A program made the position numbers and the translations under genes. The notes under the pieces are model-generated. The model had not been told where the DNA came from and did no database searches. It worked only from the letters and a program-made list of their open reading frames with translations. Below, piece by piece: positions 1 through 9,161 of a stretch of DNA of 64,000 nucleotides. Within the stretch, counting starts at the first letter, position 1. Every line of letters starts with the position of its first letter. This DNA comes from Accumulibacter sp. (GTDB lineage Bacteria; Pseudomonadota; Gammaproteobacteria; Burkholderiales; Rhodocyclaceae), in contig NZ_JAPUVI010000108.1 of NCBI RefSeq assembly GCF_029255285.1, forward strand, positions 1 to 64,000. Direction: 5' to 3'.

Positions 1-79
1 TTAACATTCATGGTCTTATGCCATGGTCTTGGTGAGCCCGCAGGAAATCGGGTCTGCTCTCGTCGTTTGGGCGTAAGGG

Positions 80-1205
80 ATGACCAAGACGAAGGGGGCA
101 AGCTTGGTACGTTGTTTGGGTGAAATGACCGATCCGCGGAAGCCGAGTAACGGGACGCGGCATGATTTCCTGGAGATTCTTGTGATCGCCATTTCCGCGG
201 TGCTCTCCGACGGCGACGCCATCGAAGACATGGCGGAGTGGGGCCGCACGGAGGAGGCGTGGCTGCGTGAACTTCTGGTACTCAGGAATGGTGTTCCCTC
301 GGAGAAGACCTTCCTGCGCCTCTTCCAGGCACTGGATCCGAAACAATTTGAGGCCGCGTTCCGGCGCTGGGTGACTGGAGTGGTGGGCGCCCTGAGAGGC
401 GTCGTGGCGGTCGACGGCAAAACGGTGCGCGGGTCGGGCAGTGGCGGCGAGAGTGCGATTCATCTGGTTAGCGCCTTCGCGACGGAACTGGGCGTTGTTC
501 TCGGCCAGGAAAAGGTGGCCAGCAAGAGCAATGAGATCACCGCCATCCTCGAACTCCTGAAAGCGCTTTATATTCATGGCTTGCTGGTCAGCATCGACGC
601 GATGGGATGCCAGAGGAGTTTTGCCCGTCAGGTCACCGACCAGGGTGGCGACTACCTCTTGGCGGTCAAAGACAATCAACCGACCCTGTTGGGCGCCATC
701 AAGACGGAATTCATCGACCAGTCTCGATCGGAGGTGGTTGACCGGCACCGGCAGGTGCTCACGTCCCATGGTCGAATCGTCCGGCCAGATTGCTTCGGCG
801 CAGCCCGCGGCAGGCGTCGTCAATCTGGGCGATTGGCCCAAGTGCCAGACGATCGGTCTTGTCGACTCCCTTCGCCAGGTGGGCGACAAGGAGTCCGACC
901 TGGACCGGCGCTACTACGTCAGTTCTCGTGAGTTGAGCGCCGAACAACTCGCGACAGCGGTTCGGGCGCATTGGGGTATCGAGAACCGGCTTCACTGGGT
1001 TCTCGACGTCAGCTTCGGCGAGGATACCAGCACCGTGCGCAAGGACAACGCCTCACAGAATTGCTCCCTCCTGAAGAAGATCGTTCTCAACTTGCTCCGT
1101 CTCGACACGACCGACCAGACCAACTGTAGCTTGCGCATGAAGCGCAAACGCGCCGCTTGGGATGACAACATCCGGGCAAGGATCCTCGGACTTACGTGGC
1201 GATGA
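80..1205 (+). pseudogene. ISAs1-family transposase, frameshifted
   Basis: This is a DDE transposase of the ISAs1 family, which would cut and paste its own insertion sequence. The first 235 or so codons from 80 carry an N-terminal DUF4338/DDE_Tnp_1-associated region, the first catalytic Asp in VAVDGKTVRG, and the second in the SIDAMGCQ block. The reading frame then shifts by one base and the C-terminal third, including the HWGIENRLHW block with the catalytic Glu, continues to the stop at 1205. The frames join well if one C is removed from CCGGCC around 782-786, giving about 375 residues, the usual family length. I could not define the terminal inverted repeats. Its 3' end lies 29 bp from the stop of the convergent methyltransferase gene, so that gene may have been trimmed by the insertion. 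Family assignment is confident; whether the shift is decay or a sequencing error is not known. Confidence 0.85.
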
Positions 1206-1233
1206 CATCCGAGTGGCGAGACCCTGCGCTTCC

Positions 1234-1881
1234 CTAGCGGCCGTCATCCGTGCCGGTGGCGGACAGTACAAAAAAATAGCAGAACAGCGAAGGAGCCGGG
1301 CGAAACTCCTTGGCGATACGGAATCCTTGCTCCTGAATCACCCGGCGGATTCGTCGGATGCCGTAGCCGCGCTTGCCCAGTTCCCAGTAGTGCTGGCCGT
1401 CGAACTTGTGGGCGATCCAATAGGGCAGGCCGAGGAAAAAACCTCTGGCGTTCAGCCCCGAGAAATTGAGCAAAGCGGAACCGCCGACAAACGGGGCCGG
1501 CAAGGTAACGATCACCGTGCCGCGACAAATCCGCCCCAGTTCGGCGAGCGCCTTGGCAAACTCGGGAAAGGGGATGTGCTCGAGGACTTCCGCTGCGAGA
1601 ACGCAGTCGTAGGCCTTGTCCTTGCACGGTATGGCCGTCACGTCGCCGATGATGTCCGGCTTTACCGACTCGTCGAAATCGAGTGTCGTGACATCCAGTC
1701 CCCACTGTCTCATGAGCCAGGTGGTGTGACCGGCTCCCGGCCCGATTTCCAGTACCTTGCCGCCCGGCCGGGTGGCCTCCGCGACCTCGCTGGCCTGGTG
1801 CCAGTGCGTGATCATGCGCGGCAAGCTCATGTACCGGCGGCGGTACGAGTCGGCGTTAACCTGAGTCGGTCTGTCTGCCAT
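1234..1881 (-). CDS. Class I SAM-dependent methyltransferase
   Basis: A 215-residue methyltransferase of the Methyltransf_11/23 type. It has the SAM-binding motif I VLEIGPGAGHTT near residue 45, an acidic residue ending the second strand (TLDFDES), the motif GDVTAIP and a motif IV/post-IV region with AAEVLEHIPF. The substrate cannot be told from sequence; proteins of this size and form often methylate sugars, lipids or small molecules. I use the ATG at 1881; a TTG at 1890 is also in frame. The gene follows the AsnB-like gene by 90 bp in the same direction, so they probably share a transcript. The C-terminus runs up to the IS at 1205 and may be altered by it: the last residues (ATGTDDGR) look unstructured. 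Confidence 0.8.
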   Translation of the reverse strand: MADRPTQVNADSYRRRYMSLPRMITHWHQASEVAEATRPGGKVLEIGPGAGHTTWLMRQWGLDVTTLDFDESVKPDIIGDVTAIPCKDKAYDCVLAAEVLEHIPFPEFAKALAELGRICRGTVIVTLPAPFVGGSALLNFSGLNARGFFLGLPYWIAHKFDGQHYWELGKRGYGIRRIRRVIQEQGFRIAKEFRPAPSLFCYFFVLSATGTDDGR

Positions 1882-1971
1882 CGAAGTCAATTCCCAGTTC
1901 GTTCAACGGTACGGCATCTCCGTCCGGCTGGCCCGCCGCCTAGCGAGCGCCTGCGCTGCCGTGTCAACCCT

Positions 1972-3774
1972 TCACGGCTTGCCAGCCGATCCGGCAGTGC
2001 TTTCCGGGGCTGGAGAATCGTGGCCACGCAGCCATTGCTCGAGCATCATCAGGATCCACACCATTTCGCCGTAGTATCCGGGGCTGTTCGGAAGGTGGTC
2101 GCGGATCAGCCGCTGCAGAAAATCGGGACGTACGATTTCCCGCGTAGCGAGACTGCGCAACGAATCCTCGGCCAGCCCGCGCAGTGCCGGGTGGCCAGTT
2201 GCCCAGACACCGAATGGCAGTCCGAAGCCCTTCTTTTTCTTGGTGATGATTTCGTCGGGCAGGAAACCGCGCAGGGCTTCCTTGAAGAACCAGCGTAGTT
2301 TGAAACGGCGGAGCTTCCAGTCGGCCGGCAGGCGCATCGAAAAATCGGTCAGCCGATCGGCCAGCAACGGATACCCCAGTTCGATGCCAGCCATCTGAGT
2401 CGCGCCGCGCACTTTCGGCAAGTCGCTGTCGGCCAGCGTGTAGCGCCAGTCGTAGGCGAGCATGCGGTTGATCAGGCTCTTCGCCTGGCACTCGTCCCAG
2501 GTGGTCCGCATGTGTTTCGATGGTCCTTCCTGATCGACGCGGGCAAGAAACTCGGTCGCCAGCACCTGGCCCGGGCCGAGTTGCATCAGAAGATTGAAGC
2601 TCTGCAGGCGGTCCGGCATCGGCACCCGCGAGTGACGGACATAGCCGGTCGCCTGCCGGAGTCCGGGAATCCGTCGCAGTAGACTGTCGTCGCCGCACAT
2701 CGGCTCAATCAGGCGCCGCAGGCCGGCCGGTACCGAGTGGTAGAACTCGAAAACGCGCTGCATGGCGTAGCGCGAGTTGCCGCCGAACAGTTCGTCGCCG
2801 CCGTCGCCGGCAAGCATTTTGGTGCAGCCGTCGGCGCGCGCAAGCTTGGCGCAGTAGTAGGCGGGCAGAGCGGACGAGTTGCCGAAGGGCTGATCATGAT
2901 GCTGGGCGACGGCCGGGATGCTGGCGAGCAGGTCTTCCGGCGTCACGTAGTACTCGTGGTGCTCGCAGCCGAAGTGCCGGGCGGCCAGGCGGGCATACTC
3001 CATTTCGTCGTAGCCTGCCGCGTCGAAACCGATCGAGTAGGCAGGTGCCGGCTTGCCGGCGACCTCGCAGAGCATACCGGCGACCGTGGAACTGTCGGTG
3101 CCGCCGGAGAGGAAGGCACCGACACGCGGCTGACCCGCGGTTTCCGCCGCAACGCTGTCGCGAATCAGTTGGCGGAAGTCGCGTCGCGCGTCGTCAAACG
3201 ACGGCCGGCGCTGCTCGTCGAACTGCAGCGGCCAGTGCCGAAGCACCCGTATTCCTTGCCGGTCGACAAGCAGACCGTGCGCCGCCGGCAGTCGGCATAC
3301 CTGGCGGAAAACCGTGCGCGGCGCCGGGATCATGTGGAAATAGAGGTAGTCGAAGATGGCCTGTGCGTCGAGTTCGTCCGTGTATCCCTGAACGCAGTCA
3401 GCGCGATCGGAAAAGGCCAGCGTGTTCTGGTCGGCGTGATAGCACAGCGTCTGGATGGCGAAGCGGTCAACGGCCAGGAAGACGCATTGGCGCGGCGCAT
3501 CTACGATTGCCAAGGCGTAACCGCCACTGAGGCGGGCCGTGAGCTTGGTGCCGTGCTCGCGCCAGGCTTGCAGAATGTCGGCGGCGGCGCCCCGTGGTGG
3601 CGACGATCCGGCGACCGGCCGGTCAACCTGGGGCGTGCCACGCACCGCACAAACGACGTCAGCGTCGCGCGCGACGTCGTCGCCGCGTAGCGCGAGCGAT
3701 TCCGGCAGGGTTGGCGCCGGGTCGGGGCCGAGGAGGTCGGTCAGGTCGAGCCGGCCAGAAAGTCTGTCTCTCAT
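1972..3774 (-). CDS. Asparagine synthase-like protein lacking the glutaminase cysteine
   Basis: A 600-residue AsnB-family protein. Residues about 60-115 resemble the end of the class II glutaminase fold (AWREHG, then RLSGGYALAI and AVDRFAIQTL), but there is no MCGI start, so the Cys nucleophile that releases ammonia from glutamine is missing. The synthase half is intact: the ATP-pyrophosphatase loop FLSGGTDSSTV at about 221-231 and LAGDGGDELFGG at about 321-332. It would activate a carboxylate by adenylation and form an amide with ammonia or another amine. The in-frame open region extends upstream to 4110, but that part is Arg-rich and unconvincing, so I chose the ATG at 3774. This ATG overlaps the stop of a small upstream ORF (ATGA). 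Such proteins occur in exopolysaccharide and peptide-modifying clusters; the true substrate is unknown. Confidence 0.8.
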   Translation of the reverse strand: MRDRLSGRLDLTDLLGPDPAPTLPESLALRGDDVARDADVVCAVRGTPQVDRPVAGSSPPRGAAADILQAWREHGTKLTARLSGGYALAIVDAPRQCVFLAVDRFAIQTLCYHADQNTLAFSDRADCVQGYTDELDAQAIFDYLYFHMIPAPRTVFRQVCRLPAAHGLLVDRQGIRVLRHWPLQFDEQRRPSFDDARRDFRQLIRDSVAAETAGQPRVGAFLSGGTDSSTVAGMLCEVAGKPAPAYSIGFDAAGYDEMEYARLAARHFGCEHHEYYVTPEDLLASIPAVAQHHDQPFGNSSALPAYYCAKLARADGCTKMLAGDGGDELFGGNSRYAMQRVFEFYHSVPAGLRRLIEPMCGDDSLLRRIPGLRQATGYVRHSRVPMPDRLQSFNLLMQLGPGQVLATEFLARVDQEGPSKHMRTTWDECQAKSLINRMLAYDWRYTLADSDLPKVRGATQMAGIELGYPLLADRLTDFSMRLPADWKLRRFKLRWFFKEALRGFLPDEIITKKKKGFGLPFGVWATGHPALRGLAEDSLRSLATREIVRPDFLQRLIRDHLPNSPGYYGEMVWILMMLEQWLRGHDSPAPESTAGSAGKP

Positions 3775-3950
3775 TCGTTGTCGGCCAGCGCCGTGGGGTA
3801 AAGGTGAATGTCGGGTTGACGACCTGCGACGCCCCTGGCCAGTTTGCAGCGACCTGCCTTGGGCTGCCCGGCAAGCGTTCTCGAGTTCTGGCCAGGCGTT
3901 GCCGGCCAGGGGACGCCCGAGTCGACTACGGCGTTCAGGATCGTCAGCAT
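3771..3950 (-). CDS. Small ORF translationally coupled to the AsnB-like gene
   Basis: A 59-codon ORF (67 codons if the GTG at 3974 is used) whose TGA overlaps the ATG of the AsnB-like gene by ATGA. Codon third positions are mostly G or C, as in real genes here, and the predicted peptide is less Arg-rich than the alternative frame. It ends in RQPDIHLYPTALADNE. No known domain is recognised and no strong Shine-Dalgarno is visible. Because the downstream gene has no Shine-Dalgarno of its own, translational coupling through this ORF is plausible. It may be a small partner or a substrate peptide of the AsnB-like enzyme; that is inference only, and a chance ORF is not excluded. Confidence 0.45.
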   Translation of the reverse strand: MLTILNAVVDSGVPWPATPGQNSRTLAGQPKAGRCKLARGVAGRQPDIHLYPTALADNE

Positions 3951-4030
3951 CTGCTGCCGGCCGGCGACCGGCACGGCTCTCCGGGAGTATCCCCGCCGAG
4001 CACGCGTTGATGGAAAATTCTGAGTGCGCG

Positions 4031-4036
4031 ATTGTA
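4031..4036 (-). promoter_or_regulatory. Possible -10 box upstream of the small ORF and AsnB-like gene
   Basis: On the minus strand TACAAT is found here, 80 bp before the ATG at 3950 (56 bp before the GTG at 3974). No convincing -35 box is seen at the right distance, so this is a weak call. Confidence 0.3.
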
Positions 4037-4066
4037 GCGTATGGCATCAGACGCCGCCATCCATGG

Positions 4067-4096
4067 CGCCTGCCGCCGAGCCGCTGCCGGCAGGCG
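4067..4096 (-). terminator. Hairpin after the substrate-binding protein gene
   Basis: CGCCTGCC (4067-4074) and GGCAGGCG (4089-4096) form a perfect 8-bp stem with a 14-nt loop, about 90 nt past the stop of the binding-protein gene at 4183. No T-tract follows, so termination is inferred from position and stem strength only. Confidence 0.4.
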
Positions 4097-4182
4097 TCGG
4101 TTGTCGGCAATCGGTTCCGACGGTCGGGGGACTCCGGTGGACGCCGCTTGCGTCATCGGGATCGATGAGGCTGCCGGTGGCG

Positions 4183-5322
4183 CTAGCGCAGCAGCTTTCC
4201 GCTGCGGTTCAGGATGGTGATGTCGACGAAGTGCGAACCGACATGCTGCCTGGCCGAGAAGCTGACGACCACGCCGCCGGTATCGTAAGAACCCAGCGCT
4301 TCGAGCGCGTCGCGGAGCTTCTTGCGCGTGGGATTCGGGCCGGCCCGGCGCAGCGCTTCGGTGAGCACCTTGGCACCCAGATAGCCTTCGACGAAGGTGT
4401 GGTTGAGCGTCACATCGCGCGGTGCGAACTTGGCAAAGTTGTCCTGGACTTCGCGGATCAAGGGGACGGCGCGACTGTTCGGGTCGGGAACCACCTGGGT
4501 CAGCACCAGCCCCTCGGCCTGGTCGGCACCCAGCCGTTTAACGACCTGTGCCGCGTCGGTCACCGACAGCGCGACGTACTGCGCCAGATTCCCCGCCGCG
4601 CGCGATTGCTTGAGGAACTCGGCGCTGGCCGCCGTATTGGCCAGCATGATCACCGCCTGCGGCTTGGCGGCGGCGATGCTCTTGACGGCCGCTGCGACAT
4701 CGGTCGTGTTCTTCTCGTAGGAGCCTTTGGCGACCAGCGAGCCGCTGGCCTTGGTAATCGCGCGTTCCGTGCTGGCCAGGGCATCGAGCCCGAAGGCATC
4801 GTTCTGAAACAGGATGGCAAAGCGTTTGAATCCGGTCGTCGCGTATTGCTCGACGATCTTTTCGACCTCCTCGGCATAACTCGCGCGGGTCATGAAGAGA
4901 TACGGATCGCCCGAGCGGACCAGCGACGACGCGCCGCTGCGGACGGCGATCAGCGGAATGCCGGCTTCGCCGAGCACCTTCTGGTCGAGCATCGCTTCGA
5001 CGTTGCCGGTGCCGACAAAGCCGATGAAGGCCAGCGGTTGCGATTCCTTCAGCAGGCTGCGGGCGAGACGGACAGTCTCCTCGCTCTTGTAGCCGTCGTC
5101 CTTGGCGACCAGGCGAATCGTCACCCCGTGCACGCCGCCGCTCGCGTTGACGGCGTCGAAATGCAGTTGCGCGCCAGCTCGCATGTGGTTGCCGGTCGGC
5201 GCCAGGGGACCGCTGAACGCGGCGACCTGGCCGATGACGATTTCGCCGTTGCCGGCGATCGCTGCTCCCAGACCCAACAGCAGCACGGCCACGGCTTGGC
5301 CTAGCAAGGAGATGAGCTTCAT
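4183..5322 (-). CDS. Branched-chain amino acid-type ABC substrate-binding protein
   Basis: A 379-residue periplasmic binding protein of the Peripla_BP_6/LivK family. An N-terminal signal peptide (LLGQAVAVLLLGLGAAIA) is followed by the typical opening EIVIGQVAAFSGPLAPTG and by blocks such as LVAKDDGYKSEETV and FIGFVGTGNVEAML. The ATG at 5322 is preceded by GGAGG at good spacing; the ATG at 5346 is less likely. The family captures amino acids, amides or aromatic acids for an ABC importer, but no permease or ATPase gene is nearby, so this is an orphan receptor. It starts 30 bp after the stop of the metallophosphatase gene (5353) and is the third gene of the mutS transcript. The ligand cannot be inferred. 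Confidence 0.88.
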   Translation of the reverse strand: MKLISLLGQAVAVLLLGLGAAIAGNGEIVIGQVAAFSGPLAPTGNHMRAGAQLHFDAVNASGGVHGVTIRLVAKDDGYKSEETVRLARSLLKESQPLAFIGFVGTGNVEAMLDQKVLGEAGIPLIAVRSGASSLVRSGDPYLFMTRASYAEEVEKIVEQYATTGFKRFAILFQNDAFGLDALASTERAITKASGSLVAKGSYEKNTTDVAAAVKSIAAAKPQAVIMLANTAASAEFLKQSRAAGNLAQYVALSVTDAAQVVKRLGADQAEGLVLTQVVPDPNSRAVPLIREVQDNFAKFAPRDVTLNHTFVEGYLGAKVLTEALRRAGPNPTRKKLRDALEALGSYDTGGVVVSFSARQHVGSHFVDITILNRSGKLLR

Positions 5323-5352
5323 GGTCGAGCCTCCGGACAGCGTCAATCCTGC

Positions 5353-6348
5353 TCAGTCTACGGCTTGTTGTTCCTCGTGTCGATTGGCTTCCGCTGACGA
5401 GCGTCGTCGAAGCGTGCCCTGTGGGTAGACCTCGAAGCGGAAGAGTTGCGGATGATCGGTATCGATGATCACTTTGACCCATCCCATCAGCGGAAAGCCG
5501 AAGCTCTCCAGACGCGTGAAGTTGTCGATTGGCCGATGGGTATCCGGATGGCGTAGCGGATGGTCGATGCGCTGCCAATGGGTGTCGCCGTGCACCAGCA
5601 GCACTTGGCCGGGAAAGGCGAGCGTCTCCCGGCGCAGGGCGTCGAGCAGTGGCCGGTAGCCAGGGTGTGCGAGGCCGGCGGAATGGCGCTTCGGATCCGG
5701 GTTGGCTTGCATCACGATAACGATGCCGGCTGCTTCCTCGTGCCGTGCCGTGGCGAACCCCTGACTCAGCCATTCTATCAGCCGCGGGTTTCGCGCCGAG
5801 AACTCCTCGCTGGGTTGCGTTCCCAGGCCGAAGTTGTTGTTCGGGCCGGGGACGTTGAGCGATACGAAGAGTACGGGGCCCAGTCGCCAGCGCAGGTGCT
5901 CGGGGTAGTCTCCCGGCTGATTTTCGACTGGCCACGTGTGCCTGCCGAGCGAACGTGGCTCGGCGAAGAACAGTTCGCGCAGCTTCTGCAAACGTTCGAG
6001 GGGATCGAAATGACCAGCCGGCAGGTGACGACAGTCGGTCCATTCGTTGTCGCCAGGGACGTAGATCAGTGGCCGCCGCGAGGCGTCGAGCAGCGTCCGG
6101 CGAGCGAGAAAGACTTCGTCGGTGCAGGGTTCCCGGCTGCCCTTGAAATCGCCGGCATGGACGATCAGGTCCACGTGTTGCGCAGCGATGTTGTCCAGCA
6201 TTCGTGGCAGTTCGTACAGTTCCGACGAACTGTAGGGTGTGTCACCGATGACGGCGAAGCGCCAGGACTCGGCCACCACCGGCCCGGCGAGCAACAGGAC
6301 GGCAGCGGCCAGCAAGCCGGCGGGCGACTGTCCGCGGCGGCCAGTCAT
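5353..6348 (-). CDS. Secreted metallophosphatase (calcineurin-like)
   Basis: A 331-residue calcineurin-like phosphoesterase. A signal peptide ([15 protein letters not shown]) is followed by [10 protein letters not shown], then [17 protein letters not shown] and a late LVHGDTHWQ, which supply the Asp, Asn and His ligands of the dinuclear metal centre. Export to the periplasm is expected. The substrate (phosphomonoester or diester) is not known. Its ATG overlaps the mutS stop as ATGA, so the gene is translationally coupled to mutS although no functional link between repair and a periplasmic phosphatase is established. Confidence 0.85.
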   Translation of the reverse strand: MTGRRGQSPAGLLAAAVLLLAGPVVAESWRFAVIGDTPYSSSELYELPRMLDNIAAQHVDLIVHAGDFKGSREPCTDEVFLARRTLLDASRRPLIYVPGDNEWTDCRHLPAGHFDPLERLQKLRELFFAEPRSLGRHTWPVENQPGDYPEHLRWRLGPVLFVSLNVPGPNNNFGLGTQPSEEFSARNPRLIEWLSQGFATARHEEAAGIVIVMQANPDPKRHSAGLAHPGYRPLLDALRRETLAFPGQVLLVHGDTHWQRIDHPLRHPDTHRPIDNFTRLESFGFPLMGWVKVIIDTDHPQLFRFEVYPQGTLRRRSSAEANRHEEQQAVD

Positions 6349-8942
6349 GCGAGCAAGGCCTTGAGTTCGTAGAGGGCATCGAGCGCGGCGCGTGGCGTGA
6401 GCTGGTCGGGGTCGATGGCCGTCAGGCGGTCGACCACCGGATGCGGACGCTGCTCGTGCCGCTCGGCGGCGTCGGCCAGCGCCGTCGCGAAGAGATCGGG
6501 TTGCAATGGGTTGATCGAAGCACGCTGTTCGAACTCCCGCAACTGCCGGCGCGCCGCCTTGAGCACCGACGATGGAATTCCGGCCAGCGCCGCCACCTGA
6601 ATCCCGTAGCTCTGGTTGGCCGGGCCTTCCTCGACCGCGTGCAGGAAGACGATGCGCTGGCCGTGCTCGATGGCGTCGAGGTGAACGTTGGCCAGGCTGG
6701 CGTACTCGTTGGCGAGCAGCGTCAGTTCGAAGTAGTGCGTAGCGAACAGCGTCAGGCAGCGGTTCTTTTCGAGCAGGTGGCGACAGATCGCAAAAGCGAG
6801 CGCCATTCCGTCGAAGGTCGACGTACCGCGCCCGACTTCGTCCATGAGAACCAGACTGCGTTCGCTGGCGTGGTGCAGGATGGCCGCCGACTCCGTCATC
6901 TCGACCATGAATGTCGAACGTCCGGCTGCCAGGTCATCCGCCGCCCCGATGCGGGTGAATATCTGGTCGAGCGGGCCGATGACGGCACGTGTCGCCGGCA
7001 CATAGCTGCCGATGTGGGCGAGCAGTGCGATGAGCGCGGTCTGACGCATGTAGGTCGATTTGCCGCCCATGTTGGGGCCGGTGATCAGCAACAGCCGGCG
7101 CTCGTCGGTGAGGCGGGTGTCGTTCGCGATAAAGGTCTCGCCGGCGGCCAGTTGCGCTTCGACGACCGGATGCCGGCCTCCCTCGATGGTCAGTCCGGGA
7201 GCCGGCGAAAACCACGGGCGACAATAGTTGTGCAGCCGCGCCGACTCGGCGAAAGCGGACAGCAGATCCAGCAGCGCGACGCCTTGCGCGACACGCTGCA
7301 GGATCGACAGGTCGCTCTGCAGATGGGTCAGCACGTCTTCGTAAAGCCTTTTTTCGCGCGCCAGGGCGCGTTCCTGCGCCGACAGGGCCTTGTCCTCGAA
7401 AGCCTTGAGCTCGGGTGTGAGATAACGTTCGGCATTCTTCAGCGTCTGCCGGCGGCGATAGTCTTCGGGCACCTTTGTCGCCTGAGCGTTCGTCACTTCG
7501 ATGTAGAAGCCGTGCACGCGGTTGTACTCGACCTTCAGATTGGCGATCCCGGTGCGTTCTCTTTCGCGCGCTTCGATGGCGAGCAGAAAGGCGCCACAGT
7601 TGTCGTTCAGCGCCCGCAGTTCGTCCAGCTCGGCGTCGAAAGCGTCGGCGATGACACCGCCGTCGCGCAGCAGTGCCGCCGGTTCGGGCAGGATGGCGCG
7701 CTGCAGGAGATCGAGTGCGGCCACGGGTGTAGCCAACTGTCCATGCAACTCGGCGAGCAAGGGTGCCGCATTGGTGGCCAGTGGCGCGCGCAGTTCGGCC
7801 AGGCGGTGCAGGCTGTCGCGCAGGCTGGCGAGGTCGCGCGGGCGGGCCGAGAAAAGTGCGATGCGGCCGGCAATTCGTTCGACGTCAGCGAAGCCGCGCA
7901 GCGACTGCCGCAGCGCGCGCAGAGTGGGGCCTCCGTCGTCGAGCAGCATGGCGATTGCTGCGTGGCGAGCGCTCGGGATGGCCGGGTCGCGCCAAGGGTG
8001 ATGAAGCGCGTGGCGCAGCAGCCGCGAACCCATTGCCGTGACGCAATTGTCGAGCAGGCTGCAGAGTGTCGGCGCGGGCTGGCCGCGCAGCGTTTCGGTA
8101 AGTTCGAGGTTGCGGCGAGTCGCCGTGTCGAGGCCGAGGAAAGTGGCATCGCGTTCGACGACCAGCGCCTGCAAGTGGGGCAGGGTGCGTGCCTGCGTCG
8201 CCTGCGCGTAGCGCAGCAAGGCGCCAGCCGCGGCGATCGCCGGCTGCAAGCCGTCGGCGCCGAAACCGGCGAGCGAGCGGGTGGCGAAATGCGAACACAG
8301 TTCGCGACCGGCCGCCTCGGCGTCGAAGTGCCAGTCGGGCTGGCGCGTGAGTGCCGCTTCCGGCGCGAAGTTCAGAGCCAAGCGCTCCGGTACGACGATT
8401 TCGGCCGGACGAATGCGCTCGAGAGTGGCGGCGAGTTGTCCCGCTGCGACTTCGCAGACCCGGAAGTCGCCGCTCGCCAGATTGATCCAGGCCAGGCCGG
8501 CGAGCGCTTTGGTCGTCTGCAGGGCGAGCAGCAGGGTATCGCGCTTTTCGTCGAGCAGTGCCGCGTCGGTCAGTGTGCCGGGGGTGACGATACGGGCGAC
8601 CGCGCGCTCGACCGGTCCCTTGTTGCCGGTCGGTTCGCCGATCTGTTCGCAGATCACCACCGACTCGCCAAGCTTGACGAGTTTGGCCAGATACTGTTCG
8701 ACCGCGTGGTAGGGCACGCCGGCCATCTTGATCGGCTGTCCGGCCGACTGTCCGCGCGTCGTCAGCGTGATGCCGAGGAGGCGGGAAGCCTTTTCTGCGT
8801 CGTCGAAGAAGAGCTCGTAGAAATCGCCCATCCGGTAGAACAGCAGGAGATCCGGATGCTGTGCCTTGAGGCGCCGGTACTGCCGCATCATGGGCGTGTG
8901 GTCGGCTTCAGAGGACGTCGCTACATGTTGATTTGTCGGCAT
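6345..8942 (-). CDS. mutS: DNA mismatch repair protein MutS
   Basis: MutS recognises mismatches and small loops in newly made DNA and recruits MutL. The 865-residue length is normal. The N-terminal mismatch-binding domain has the Phe-X-Glu motif in [12 protein letters not shown] near residue 45. The C-terminal ATPase has the Walker A loop [10 protein letters not shown] and the Walker B/signature [12 protein letters not shown], followed by the dimerisation HTH region. Connector, lever and clamp regions are continuous with no break. The ATG at 8942 is the natural start ([10 protein letters not shown]). The gene heads a three-gene minus-strand unit with the metallophosphatase and the binding protein. 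The opposite strand is also open for most of its length, which I treat as a by-product of high GC. Confidence 0.98.
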   Translation of the reverse strand: MPTNQHVATSSEADHTPMMRQYRRLKAQHPDLLLFYRMGDFYELFFDDAEKASRLLGITLTTRGQSAGQPIKMAGVPYHAVEQYLAKLVKLGESVVICEQIGEPTGNKGPVERAVARIVTPGTLTDAALLDEKRDTLLLALQTTKALAGLAWINLASGDFRVCEVAAGQLAATLERIRPAEIVVPERLALNFAPEAALTRQPDWHFDAEAAGRELCSHFATRSLAGFGADGLQPAIAAAGALLRYAQATQARTLPHLQALVVERDATFLGLDTATRRNLELTETLRGQPAPTLCSLLDNCVTAMGSRLLRHALHHPWRDPAIPSARHAAIAMLLDDGGPTLRALRQSLRGFADVERIAGRIALFSARPRDLASLRDSLHRLAELRAPLATNAAPLLAELHGQLATPVAALDLLQRAILPEPAALLRDGGVIADAFDAELDELRALNDNCGAFLLAIEARERERTGIANLKVEYNRVHGFYIEVTNAQATKVPEDYRRRQTLKNAERYLTPELKAFEDKALSAQERALAREKRLYEDVLTHLQSDLSILQRVAQGVALLDLLSAFAESARLHNYCRPWFSPAPGLTIEGGRHPVVEAQLAAGETFIANDTRLTDERRLLLITGPNMGGKSTYMRQTALIALLAHIGSYVPATRAVIGPLDQIFTRIGAADDLAAGRSTFMVEMTESAAILHHASERSLVLMDEVGRGTSTFDGMALAFAICRHLLEKNRCLTLFATHYFELTLLANEYASLANVHLDAIEHGQRIVFLHAVEEGPANQSYGIQVAALAGIPSSVLKAARRQLREFEQRASINPLQPDLFATALADAAERHEQRPHPVVDRLTAIDPDQLTPRAALDALYELKALLA

Positions 8943-9161
8943 ATTTCAGATGCGAGAAGCGATGGCGAAGTGGGAGCTTAGCCCAGGAAGGGAAATGTTG
9001 CCAGGCTTGTCGAGTGCTGCCGACGGACGCCGCGGTGGCGACGGCTTGTGGCAGAATGGCACGCCCTTTCCCGTGTTGCCCGGCCATCGCGCTTCGGCTC
9101 CACGTGCGGTCCGATTCTACCTGGGCCGGTAGGGGCGGCCCAACTTGCCAAGGAGATTTCC

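Noticed and set aside
1-79. Repeated CATGGTCTT (9-17 and 22-30) as IS terminal repeat
   Set aside because: Too short and not matched near the other end of the transposase; IS ends cannot be assigned.
3771-3974. Full lasso-peptide gene cluster
   Set aside because: Small ORF and AsnB-like gene are suggestive, but there is no Thr at the -2 position of a leader, no B protein, no RRE and no transporter, and the AsnB protein keeps LAGDGGDELFGG typical of classical or exopolysaccharide-type synthases.
1972-4110. 712-residue version of the AsnB-like protein with extended N-terminus
   Set aside because: The extra 112 residues are Arg-rich, have no glutaminase motif, and overlap a better-looking small ORF; the ATG at 3774 fits better.
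6441-8981. 846-codon open frame on the plus strand opposite mutS
   Set aside because: Mirror frame of a canonical mutS; its translation has no domain and is rich in Arg and Gln. High GC3 genes produce long antisense frames by chance.
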